Positions 34,901 through 48,100 of a stretch of DNA of 64,000 nucleotides are shown piece after piece (the stretch's first letter is position 1; every line of letters begins with the position of its first letter). Origin of the DNA: Coturnix japonica (Eukaryota > Chordata > Aves > Galliformes > Phasianidae); assembly GCF_001577835.2 (NCBI RefSeq), contig NC_029521.1:2142398-2206397 (forward strand). Direction: 5' to 3'. The notes below the pieces were generated by a model. That model was not told the origin of the DNA, ran no database searches, and saw only the letters and a program-made list of their open reading frames with translations. The translations under genes were made by a program, and so were the position numbers.

Positions 34901-36058
34901 TTCACCCTAACAAGAGGAATTCAGATCTAACTCCAGGGGATAAAGCATGGAGAAAAAGAGATTGCAGGGATGACTGCCTGAACAGCTCATTCTTTTCCAG
35001 GTTCTGTGTTCAGGAGCTGCGGCTTCCAGCTGTGTTATCTGTGACTGACCGCTGATTCTAGGCAAGGCTGGGAGCCCCAGCCAGCAGACCAGAGCAACCA
35101 CTGGGGTGGGAGCAGAGTGGGCAAAACCAGTCTATTGGGATTCTCTTACCCCACACTTCCCAAAGGGCTGGAGATGGAACTATAGATCATTACACCATCA
35201 AGTAAGCATCAAATTCCATTCTTCCCTGGTGTAGGGTTATAAGGTTTAAATATACTGGATGCTTTGAACATTCAATGCAGTTGGCCTTCAGTGTTCAGGT
35301 TTATATCTTTGAATGTGTTGTCTTCTTTGATTTATTTTGACAGGAGTTGAAACTCAACTATTTGTACAGTTATATGGAAAGGGAAGGTACAGGTCGAGGA
35401 GGTTTTTTCCCCCTCAGAATGGACTTTTCACAACTAGACCAACATCTCTCATTTCTCTTCCACATGAGCTTTAATAGCCTGCTTGAATGTCATTTAGTTT
35501 TCCTTTTTAACTTACAGATCTGCTCCCGTTCCATAGATGGAGTACTTGACTTCTCCCCAAAGCCCAGAGTCTGGATCCGTAGCCTTAAAAATAGAAGGGA
35601 GTCAGCCTTTTTTTTTTTTTTAAATTGCAAAAAGAAACAGGTTCATTTTTCCTTTAAAAACAAGTCACTTAACAATGAAAAGACTTTGCCTTCCTTGCAC
35701 AGGAACATTTTCAGGGGGAAGTTGCATTAACAGTTGTGCACCTCAAAAACTGTCATTTATAAATGATGACGATGATGTTGTGTTGTTTTTTTTTAATGCA
35801 GGCCAGTGTTCTCCGTTAGCACAAAGAAATGCACCCGGGTGTTTCCAGGGAAGCAGCTTAGATGCTGTGTCTCCTCGCCAGGGCTGGTGCCGGAGACTCG
35901 GGCAGTAGAGCCACTAGATGGCTCCATTCATTGACATTGAACTCCTTCCTTTATGAGCAGCAACGTTGATCTCAATGACACAAACAGCCCGCTCTCAAGC
36001 ATTCACAATTATCACTGACATATTAACGGGCAGGTCAAAATTATTTACCTTACCCAGA

Positions 36059-36127
<69 letters not shown>

Positions 36128-39100
36128 CCACCTTGTGGAATTGCTTGCTTTTCTTGCTGCAAATACAACGGTGTTTGGAGTCAAGGTGACCTGTTTTACC
36201 TTCCAAACCCCCTGTGGCCAGGAGCTCTGGGACATGAGATGTGTTTCCCAGCAGCTGCATTAAAGAGGTACAGCTTGCATCTAATAGCTGGAAGCGCTAC
36301 TCCAGCACTGCACCCGTATAACACTCTGCTTTTCTTATTATTAAAATGTGAGATGCAAGAAAATTCATAGTCATATTATTCCCTCTGTGAGGAAGTGCTT
36401 ACAGGGATCTTTCTTTCCCAGCTCTAAGCATTTTGGTGTCATAATCTTGCCTTGAATAATAGTCTAATTAGGCCTGGAGCAGCCAGATTCTTTCCAGGAA
36501 GAGGGTACTAATATTCACTAAACAGCCATCTTGTTTTCTTTTTACTTGTACTTAAGCAAGCAAATCCACTAAATGTAATTCCACTTAGTCATAACCAAAT
36601 ATTCCCAATGGACACGGATTAGACCGGGGCTTTCCTACTACTTGCTGATCATGTGATTTCTCTTAAAAGCAGATGGCCTTTAATTCAAACAAAATAAATG
36701 AAAAGATAAATAAATTTGTTGTTCTGAATTATAGTTGCCTTCAAGCTTATCAATGTATTTAATATATATATATATTATTATCTTGTTGATTCTAAAAAGG
36801 AACTGGAGCTGAATCCAGAAGCTAAATGGCAAGTTGGCTTTTTAGGATCCCTTCCAACTTGAACAATTCCATGACTTTATGATTTTTCATGCCTTGGAGC
36901 TGTCTGCACAAATAGCCAGAGAAGAGAATGTTTATTTACAGGTGAATAAAACTTACAGTTACAGCAACTACATTTGAGCCCCCTGGAGAGTTCTCGGGGA
37001 TCCTGGCAATGTAGTAGTCGGAGGAGAATTTTGGGACGTTGTCATTGGTGTCCAGCAGGCGTATCGCTACATCAGCTGTCGAGCTGAATTTTTCTGGTGT
37101 GTTCACCTCTATTGCAAGAAGCTACAGAAAAAGAAACAGAAAATGAGTTCAAAGCACATGTTATTACTTCTTAAAGGAATGTTATATTGCAAGTTTTGAG
37201 TTTCAAATGGTGCAGAACAGACACAAAACTAATCACACGGAGAGGGTGGGAAAGAAACCCAGGCAGTCTGGCTTCTGGACTCCGCTAAAAATGCCATTTT
37301 GTATACAAAATGAAAGTTAGCTTGTGTTTGAAATCAGCTATATAGTTTTGACAATTTTTTTTAATGATTACAGGGATTGTCTACACCATTTAGTGCAGAC
37401 AGAACAGAGTATCTATGCTTATGTTCAGAGACAGCTGATGGAAACCAGACTACATAATTATCTCCATGAACCAATGAATCTGTCAGGGAAGGTGATAATT
37501 CAAGTTTCCAGCTTTTGGATGAATGCTGGCTCTTGCACGGCTGGCTTGGAATGTTGGTGAGGTGGCCTTGGATTGGTCTGCAAAAGGCCATGTAAGTAGA
37601 TGAGCTATGTCAAAGGCAGTGAGCAATACTGGAAGATGGTCTTCTGGTCAGATGGGGTGTTTGGCCAGCCAGTATTCAGTGTATAATAACGAACTGAATT
37701 ACTTCTGACTAAGCGGAATTTCTGGCTCCAGGGACATTAGAATTTCACCCCAGCTCTGCAAGAGCAGGAATAACACCCTTAGAGTCGGACCACATATAAT
37801 TTCCACTGAGACTTAATACTCAACAGTTCGTACTGTCTAGAGTAAATTTTGGCTTTAATGGATGCACCCATTAAACTTTTTGGAAGCTGAAGAAACACAG
37901 GGGGATATGAGTATTATTTCTATGGAATGTAAATTCAGTCACAAATCATCAGAAAGATCCAGGAGATAAATCCCATTGGATTTATCAGCCTTCATACACA
38001 TGGCAGAGAGGGTCCAGAAAGCACAAGTACCTTGAAGGTTAACACCTTGAATTTTTCATAGTCAATAGCAGCAGAATTTTCCACAATTATTGTAACCTGA
38101 GCTTCATTCAGGACCGTCTGGGGAACCACTCGGAAGATGCCGCCGGGTCCGACGAGACGGAGGTTGAATTTAGCATTGGCTCCCTGTGAAGAAAAGCATG
38201 TACTGGATGGTTTTTGGTGAATGATGCATTTCTTACAGCTAACACTGCCTGTGTTTCTTCAAGCTGTATAAATGTAGAATCAGTCCCGCTGTTCTCCATC
38301 CCCAGGGAAAGAAGCTTAGCTATATAATCCCTCCAGCCCTGGTCACAAGACAGATATGGCTTTTCTGTACATAGACTGACAAGCTTGGTTATTCTTCCAG
38401 CCATCACAGAAAACCCCTGCAGAGGGGCTGGCTACCAGAAGCACTCCTTTGGCAAGGAGTTTTTGGCTTCCTGCCTCTTGCTGCAGGACAGTGTGGGTGA
38501 GAGGGGTGGCAACGCTTGCATATGAGCCGGGAAGTTCTGGCTTCTGGTTCCTGCCAAGGGGAGATGCATGACCCACCCAAGCCGGGTCGATGGACCTGTC
38601 AAAAATCCAACCTATGGATTAAGAGCTCGCATCCTGGGATGAGCAGAGCATTGAAAATGTGCAAATTTCCAAACAGAAGCAGGACCTGACATCTCACACA
38701 ACCTGGGTTAAACTGGCCCTGAGGTGTGGCCCCTGAGCCTTTTGGAAGTCGGTGTGCCTGGGAGCAGAATGAAATGTGACACAGAATGGTCAGCTCCAGG
38801 TGAAGGAAAAGACCAAATCCCATCATATAGATAATCCTTATAGACAGGGAGGACCAGAGAAGTGGTGATACCTGGAAGGTTTGCAGCACTGGTACCAGAC
38901 AAACTCTGTAAATTTAGCTGGAGGGTGTAGAAGAATAAATGAAGCGGGGATTCCCACATCTCTGCCTTACAGGGGAGCCCACTGAATTGCCTTTCTGATG
39001 TCACTGCTTTCTATTTCTTACGCTGGGGCAACAAGCCATATTCCCCACCTGGCTGGTGCCACGTTCCACCTCCACAGTCAATGTTAAGATGTAGAATTTA

Positions 39101-42100
39101 TAATAATAACTTTTGAACAAGTAACTTTGCTGTATTCCTGAGGGTCTTGCAGTTCCCACTGCAGCCCGGGCCTGTGTCAAGAGGAAAAGTATTCCATGGT
39201 AGATTCCAAGGAAACAGGAGTGATCCTGCAGCTAAGTTCAGTGGTCTGAGTCATTCATTTAAAAAAACCCCTCAGCTATACAGGAGACAATAGGCTTCTT
39301 TTCGCCGGGCAGCAAAGCATGCAAAGCAAAGCCAGAGCTGTCAGGCTAAGGGGAACAGCACTGGTGTGGAAAGTTGGTGTCAGCTGGCTGAGGAGAGTGG
39401 AATGAGACATTTTTGCATGATGTTCTTGCAAGATGGCATTTCCATCAAACTGTAGATCACAGCTTCCTTCTCAGCTGGACCACTAGAAACATAGATGGCT
39501 GTTACAGAAACAGAAGTCTTTATAGGAGCAAAAACATTGTTTTTGGTGCCTTGAAACAGTATCAGCCTGTAGTGGAAATGCTAAATCAGGGCCCTAACCA
39601 GTGATGGAGCACCTGGTGGGAAGGCTGAGCCATCCCAGGTGCACAAAACGCAGCTGAGTGACAGGAAGGGCTGGAGCTGGGATCCACCCCTTCCGAGACC
39701 TCATTTAAGGGTTGGCAGTGGAAGTAAGAGCCTTTTTGACTAGGGATCCTTCCAACCTGAGGCCTTCTGAAGGTAAGTTGCTCATTTTCATCATTTCTAT
39801 GCCTGTGGCTGCAGCATCTGGGCTTGTTCCCATTTGCCTTAGCCCAAGATCTTGCCACCCTGTTACTTTGTATCATGTGCTAACATTACGCTACTCAATT
39901 CCTATAGAGTTATATTTAATGTTGTATTAGTAAGTTTCTTGAGAAATCTGTGGTTTTAGCTACATTTTTTGCTTATTGTGTAGCCTGACTTGGTGCCCTG
40001 AATATTCAGTGAGTCTAGGTGATATGTTTAAGTTTTGTTTCCAGATAAAAGAGATGAGTTTTGTTTCTTTTCTTCTGCAGCAACATCCTCAGTGACAGTA
40101 GTAGGATTGATGCTGAGCTGCTCTGAAAGCAGCCATTTATCTACTCGTTGTAGAGTAGTAGCAGGGAGGGGGAAGAAGCTGGTGGGATTGATGGAGTACA
40201 ACACAATCAAAACAGTGCAATATTAAGAGCAGTAGAATTAGAGCATTTTTTGCAATAGCAGCACAGTTCTCTGATGCTTTGATTTCTCTTGTTGCTACCT
40301 GAGGCTAACTCAGATGCATTCTGTTCCTGCTGCATTTAGTGTAGGTATTCCTATAGTAACCATCGCTATAGTATCTGTGGGTACCAGAGGTCAGTTACAT
40401 AACAGGCTGAGATGGATGGAGTCCTCTTTTTCTTTATTTGGCAAGAGTTTGGCTGTGACTTTATTTTTAAGATCATGTAAAGATATCATTCCAAAGGGCA
40501 TGATATATTAAAGCATGGATTACAGACTCTGGTTGTAACTTAAGCTCTAGAAGGATAATATGCTGTCATAAAAATAATGTAAGGGTGTGGACAGCATTAT
40601 TTCCAGAGGGCTTTGAGATGCTCTAGACAGAAATTTAAAGCACTTAAAGTTACTAAAGCAATCGGGAGTTCTAAGTAGATATCTAAAGGGTATATGTTCC
40701 CAGACATAATGCTGTTAGCAACCAAAAGTAAGCAACAGACAAAAGAAATATGTGAGCACAGTTCAATTGTAGTGGCCTCAAGAGGTGGGCTGCCAATTCA
40801 GGACTGCTGTTATTTTTGACATAATGCTCAGACTAAATGACCTATGACAAAGTAAATGTGCTGTGGAGCCCAAACACTCTGTGTTAATGGTGACTGTAGA
40901 TAATTTGCCTGAAATAAGTTTTCTTGGAATGCGTGTGAAACAACTGTGTTCCAAAAAAGCAAAGGTCTGACGTTTCTCACTCTTATGTCCCTTTCTTTTT
41001 TGGGGAAAACAGGGCAAGAAAACTCACAGTTTCCACATACCTGATCTGAATCATTGACAGTAATCTTCAGTCCTCTCAAGATTTCACCCTCAGGGGGATG
41101 CTCGTACATGGTCAGTTCAAATTTGTTTTGGGGACCACTTTCTCCATAAAAAGTTGGAGGGTGGTTGTTGAGATCGACCACCCTTATAGTCACCGTGGCG
41201 AAGGCGTATGCTGAGACGTCGCCTTCTGGGCTGACTTCTGATGCCTGCACAAAGTAAGGAGTGAAAACAGTGATAAGGGAATATTTCCTTCTTAGCCACA
41301 GCTAGCTCCTTATTTTGCTCCTCATTCAGGTCTTGTTCTGCATGCACAAATCATCCCAATAGCAATTTTGTATGAGCTTTCACAGCCTTACATTTCCATA
41401 GAAATCTCAGCCTGCTGTACACTGGAATTTGTGATGATTAGAAAGTTCAGTAATAATCCAGTCCCGACCAAGCTGTGACAGAAAAAAAGTTTTGTTTTGT
41501 GAGCTTTGTTTTTCACTCTTGGTAAAAACAATTTTCTAAAGACAGATAATGTGATAGAGGCAAGGTAATTGCTTGTCTGAAGTGCTGATGAAATGGAACA
41601 GGAAGATGAACTTGATGTTTGCTGGGCAACTCGTGTTTAATTGGCAGTTTTGGAAGGACAGCTGCTTTGGAACTCTGAGAGATAAGCTCTACTTGCAGTA
41701 TTCGGGCTGCGTGTAATTTTAAAGAGCAAAATGACAGGTCTGTTCTCTGCTTTACAATTCTGCTTTGCCATCTAGATTGGCTTAATTTATGATGGGTGTA
41801 GGTTGTACAGATGAGCAAATTTTAATTGGTGTTTTTATTAACTGAAAGATGAAATGTTTAGTCTATTCTAACATACTGTCAGACTCAACTCATTCAGTCT
41901 AAGGTGTTTATTCTGTCAGGACAGAAACTGTTTTAACAAAACACATTCCCAGCTGGCATGATGCAAGGGCTTAGAAACAAAGGTGTTGGTCTGCTGAACC
42001 CCTCTGAAGAATTACTGTTCAGTCTTTTACAGCATGCCAGACTTAGGGCAATGCTTAATAAAATTCCTTACAACACTTGCTGTTTCCTTTTGAACAATGT

Positions 42101-45100
42101 AGATGTTTATTCATATGGTATTACAGCTCTGCAATATAGAATTGTGATTGAATTTCCCTAAAAGATTGTTGTCTTTCTCTGAGTATGGAAAGAATGATCC
42201 TCACCTTGATGTAGGTGCAGTTAGAACCGATAGCAGTAGCCAAGGTGCCATATCACTTTGATTAGTTATTGGGGGGATTTGTAAATGATTTCTAAACTCC
42301 TAGATATATATAACTGTGATGCATCTGGTCACAACAAGGTAAGGATCAACACCAAGTGGATGATTTCCCCACAAATGGCCCGGCTGGAAGGTGGGGTAGC
42401 AGGGTAAACCGAGCACAGCCAGGTCTGTCAGTGCATACCTGAACTCTTAGTTCATACACTTCTTTCTTGAGCTGATTTGGACTTTTTATAACCGAAATTG
42501 CTCCGGTTGTGTTGTTGATTTCAAATGAACCTTCACTTCCTGCAATAAACAAAGATACTCCAGTCACACACTATTCTATCTGTTAATTAGCCAGTGCATA
42601 CATAATTAACTCTCTGAGCAACAGGAACATGTCTCTGCTAATATCAGCTAAGGTGAGAAATTTGGCAATTGATCCTAAAGAAGCTTTGTCACTCTGCAAA
42701 CAGCGCTTTGGGAGAAGCATCCTAGTTTTAGACACCCACTTTGTTAATAAATACTCAGCTTCTTGCAAGGTTGGCCTGCAGGAAAAGGAATGTAGGAGAA
42801 TCTAGGTTAAATGCCAGGCTTTTTCATAGAGGTTGAGACTGGGCTGCAGGCCCATTGTTCTGAACAGAAGACCAGTTTCAGGGCTTTGATCCCTTTACAC
42901 CTGGTGAATTTTCCTTGCTCAGGGAGGGGACAGCTGGCAGCTGGGGTCTTGTCCTGCCCTGGTCACCCCTGTGTGCTGTCTCACCTGTAGGATTGGCCAC
43001 ATGCCCTGCTGTGTTTCAGAGCTTACCAGTGAAAGGAGACAAGGGAAAACCTCCTAAAAGGAAGGAACTTGAGGCTTTCAGAAAAAAAGGATAACCATCT
43101 GAAAGCCCAGTCATGTCTATTTCTCTCTAACTCAATTCCAGTGGTTTTTGTTTTTTTTTTTAAACCATATGGCAGGGTCTCTTTGTGCTAACACCTGCAG
43201 CAACTGCAATTTCAATGAAGTATGTTTGACGTATGACTTATCTAGGGGTCAATCACTAAGAAAAGTTGTTCTGGAAAGCACATCCTGACTGAGAAGGAAC
43301 TGAAGTCAATAGTGGTTTCAATTCACAGTAGCTCACTTTATTGTCTATGTACAGGGATATGGTGCATAGGGAAACTGATATCTTAGGCTTTTTAGCACTG
43401 CACGTGTTCCTCCATGTTTTTAGAGGTTTAGAGGTCTTTAAGTTGTCCTATACAATCCAGATAAAAAAATTCTTATGAAGAATATGTTTGCTGATTTCCA
43501 ACACCTCCTCTCCCACCCCAACCTTCTCCAGATTTGAACGGTCCCATATCTCTCAACCTTCCCTCATACGGGAGGTGTTCCAGGCCCCTCATCATCATTG
43601 TGGCCCTCCGATGGACTCTCTCTAGGAGTATTCTGTCTTTAACTGGTTAGCCAAGAGCTGGACATGGTGCTTCAGATGCAGCAGAGTAGAGAGGGTGTAT
43701 TACATCTGTTGACCTGATAGCTATGCTCTTTTTAATGTGCCCCATACGTGTTCCTCCAACTCCTCTGGTTCATCTGCCTTTCTTTACACTGTCTCAACAG
43801 TTTTCTCCCTTGTTTAGCTTCTTTCTGTCCCACTTTTTTGTTTTCCCTCCTTATTCTCCACCTTACTTTTTAACTTTTCTCATTTTTCATCTGTTTTTCT
43901 TTGTTGCAACCCCTGCTCTACCTATTCCCTTGCATCAGAGGTGAAGGGATCTCAGCACGGGTTTCCATTCCATGTCAAGACAAAAAATCTGAACGTTGAC
44001 CCTCTCCATCTGCTCTAGACATTGCTAGGTAGATGTTAGAATGCACTTAAGAATTTTCTGAGTAGCTCTGTAAGTAAACTTCACAGTTCTTTTATGAAAC
44101 TGTGGGGTCCTGGAAGTCTGAGTGCCCAGTGACTGTTGAAGTCCTGTGTTGAATGAAGAGAGAACCAAATCAAACGGATGGTGTAGCTTGGAGCTAAGTG
44201 GCTGTCTTCACTAGCTAATGAGTCATGTATTCATCTAAGTTTTGTACTTGTACTATTAAAAGTCAAGTTACAGACACCCTCAGATGAGTATTAATGCTTT
44301 GTAATATCTCCTTTTTTACAGTATGGTTAACAGATTCTCTTTACTAGTGAATGTTATTTATTCCAAGAATCCAGAGTTTTGGCCATTTTTATGCTTCCAT
44401 GACAGGACTAATAAAAATAGTCCTCTTAATGGCTTGTCTGGGTCTCCCAACACATTTTGTCATTTCCTAGATTAAACGACAGATATGTTTAGTAGCACCA
44501 AATGCGTCTCTCTTTATGTTTTCTGAAGCAACACACAGGCTAGTGATGCATAACAAACTGACCACGTTAACAACTTGAAACTCAGTGATGTGAAGCAGTT
44601 TTTGAAACTCAGCTAATCTTATCTTATTTTCTGGTAGGCAGGGCCCTTGAGTGGTTTGAGTTATCTGATGCTATTCCGTGAGAGTTTGTTACAGTGTTAT
44701 AAAGCTTTAGGCTCAGCTCTCTCTAATTCAGTGTCACATCTAAATTTGAGTTCCCTTTGAATTTCATATGAGCCAAGTGTACTCACCATTCACAAAGCAG
44801 TAATGAATATTGTTTGGTTTTCCTCTGTCTCCATCAAGTGCAACAACAGTGAGGACCTCAGAGCCCTGGGGAGAAACAGGGAGTTAGGGTTTGTGTGTTG
44901 AGATCAAAAAGCTATGAAATCACAGTGGTGTGTTAATACCCTGAATTTCAGTGAGTCCTTCTTCTGTAAGGTGTGGAGGGAATAGTGATTCCTCTTCTTT
45001 TGCTTTTTGGGGGACCCCCTGAGGTCCAGCGCTTTCCATTGAGAAAAATGTTCCTGCCAAGAGACTGTGCGTATTTGCCCAGTGCCTGGCCACTCATCTT

Positions 45101-48100
45101 TTTTTTCAGATTTGGAGTAACAAATCTGAGACCTGATTGCTTTGCTTTGCTACCATGATGCCCTATAGCAGTTGCTAGTCCCATGGTAAATACTGTTTTT
45201 TTTGTGGGTTTTTTTTTTTTTTTTTGCACCTGATTGTTATTTCAAGGTTTATGTGTAAATTCTCAGAATAAGTCAATGTATCATACGTTATGAACACAAA
45301 GCATGCAAGTGTTACTCTGTCCTGCTGAAATGTAACGGCCTACAGAAGGAAATGCAGCATACTGTAATGTATTTTCCTTGCATTTTAGGATAGAAATTGA
45401 AGACATGAACTTTCCTGATATGGGAGAAGTATGAGGTGTCTTCAGTGCCAGCACAACAGTAGCCTAAAGTTGGATAAACTTTGTAAGTAGATACCATTTT
45501 TTATCCTATGTATGAAGAAAATGTTAACTGAAACATATGTATTTGGGTGAAAGTTGATCCATATTCAGTATTGTGCCTCTGCTTAGCTATAGAGAAGACT
45601 GGTTAGTTTGCAGCTTCTGGAATGGTATGTGGAGGAGGCATCAGCAGCATCAAGGCTGCTGTGTGGCTGAAAGCACCGTGGTAGGTACAAAACACTGACT
45701 GGCTAAACTGTACGCTCTTGTTTGAGCAAATCTGACAGTAGTAATTTCTGAGATGTTGGCACAGCCAGGAGAGCACTGTACTCCTTAGACTGTCTGTGAT
45801 AGGTAAGGGGGTGTATCTGCAGCAGCAGGCATGCTGTTCCAACAGATAAGCCTTTAGGAGAACTTGTGTGGTTCTCCTCAGTATGCCCCTGCTTGCTCCA
45901 TTTTGTGGTGCTTTTAGGCCCAGGAGGATTTCCTGGGCCCTTCCCCCTGCCTAGCTGAGCAGAAAATATCTTGCACTACGCGGATGTCAGGGTTGCCTCA
46001 GCCCAGACGATGCCAAGTGGACAGCACGGCAGCCCAGAGTATGTGTTTACCTTCTGTGAGACGTGAAAGACTGCAATTATACAGGCCAAAACCAGCACTT
46101 ACAGCAAGTGTATCCTCATAGACATATCCATAGTAGGGAGTGCCAATGAACATGGGAGGAGTGTCCTGAACGTCCTCCACGTTGACAGTAACGGTTGTTG
46201 TGGCTGAGAACACTTTGTTGTCTCCCCTCAGTTTCCCACCGCCATCCTAGAAGAGAAGTCAGTGAAGATCCCTGTGCTAAAATATGCAGGCAAATCCATT
46301 TCGTGCCCTCAGCCTCAGAGCACCAGCCAGAGGTCTGTGGCCATGCTGGTGTGAATTGTTCTGCCTATCTGCTGTGGCCGTTCTGAAAGTTCCATCTTAC
46401 GGAAGAGATTTGTTCCTTACTGCCCAAAGGCAGCAGTTTGCCCAAATCGTGTTATTATTCCTCAACTGAATCCTGGCTAAATAAATAACAAGGTCTGTAC
46501 ATTTTTCACAGAACAAGAACCTCACAGTCACTGTAAGTAGCAGCAAATTATTCTGTTTCCACCCATGTGGCTGCCTGCCTGACCACCCTCCACAGGACTG
46601 TGGGAGACTTTACTTGGGAAACTGGCACAGGCACCGCAAAGCTGAGAGCAACAGTGGCAAGAAAGGATTTGCAGCAGCAGCTGTGGGATTTATGTGAGAT
46701 CTTGTCACAATGTGGTGGAGGTGTGGAATGAAGAAGTGAAGACAGACTCTTCCAGAGCTCTGCTGCTGTTGTGCCAGGCAACATGAGGGAGTCCAAAGGG
46801 ACTGATGCATCCCAAAGCTGGGGCTGACGATGCCTGTGTTTGTTTCTGAGTGACTCTCAAAGCACACAGGTGACTTTCTGCAGAGATCTCTGCCCTGGCA
46901 CTGGAGACTGAGCTCAGTGTAGGGAATCTGCCCCTGGCCACCTTGGGATGTTTTCGGGCATGAGGCGCTGGCCAGCTTTCCACCTCGCCTCTCCCTGGTA
47001 CCCTTCATTCCTTCAGACATGGCAGAGGGAGTGACTGTGCTGTCTCAACGTTATGCATCTTATTTCAAGAACACTTTAGGTCACGCTTCTATTTGACCTA
47101 AGTTTCCCTGCTCAAATGCAATCCTTCACATCCTCCATTGTTAGCAGAAAGCTTTGTACCTTGGCTACCACAACGACAAAATGCGTCCTTGACTTCTCGT
47201 AGTCCAGGGTGACCCCTGATTTGATGCGCAGGACACCGCTGTGACGGTCTATTGTAAACTTATTAGCGTGGATGTTCTAGAGGAAAAGGGAAGGAGGAAC
47301 AGCAAAAGATTACAGGTACAGAAATAAGATTTCTGTAGAGATTAATCTTCTATTTCATCTGCTAAGGGAAAAGAGTAAAATAATGATACGGCTTGGATTA
47401 ATAGTGTATCTGATGAATTTCACCTCTGTGTGTCTATGAACAATTCATGAACCAGCCATGAGCATTTCATTATTCAGAATAAATCAAATCGCTTCAGTGT
47501 GGATTTCAAAAGTCTTCTCCATGGTGAACAGACACCTAAAAGACATCTGATTTTAATTTTTTTTTCTCAACTGCCTGTTGAATAAGGTAAACTACAGCTC
47601 ATCTGAAGGAAAATGCTTTCAGAAAGAATGAATTAGAAAGGCATCGCATAAGAAGTTGCCCTTTTGGCACATAAAACGTCTGTCCAACTTTAAATAGGGA
47701 ACCATCTCTGTTCTTCCCCAACCGGCAACACCTGGAAAGCTGGTTGCAAATGGGCACTGGCTTTGTCAGAGGGAAGATTTAATATTCTGTATTGAGATAC
47801 AGGTTTCTGTTTTGGGCCAACCTGCTGCATCGAAGTGCAGACAGGGTTTCCAGGCGCTTTCTCTTTTGAAGGAAGCTATATTTTGCTTTTGAAATCCCAC
47901 ATGCACACAGGGTTACAAGTTAGATTTGATCTCCTGTCAGCCCAAAGAAGGGGCCAGCAGGAGCTGTGCTGTGAAGTGCAGGAGTGACTCTGGCAACCCC
48001 AGCTCCGATTCCAGCCTGTTTGGCTGCTCACCGGCAGACAATATCTGTTTGCCAAAGCTTGTTTTCTTGTGTGTGCTAAAGAATTGTCCCTATAGACACT

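Noticed and set aside
36045-36370. Frames coding runs of Tyr, Asn or Ile
   Set aside because: They read through the (TTA)n microsatellite.
39735-39775. Possible CR1 tail ('ggatccttccaacctgaggcc')
   Set aside because: Too short and diverged to call as an element with confidence.
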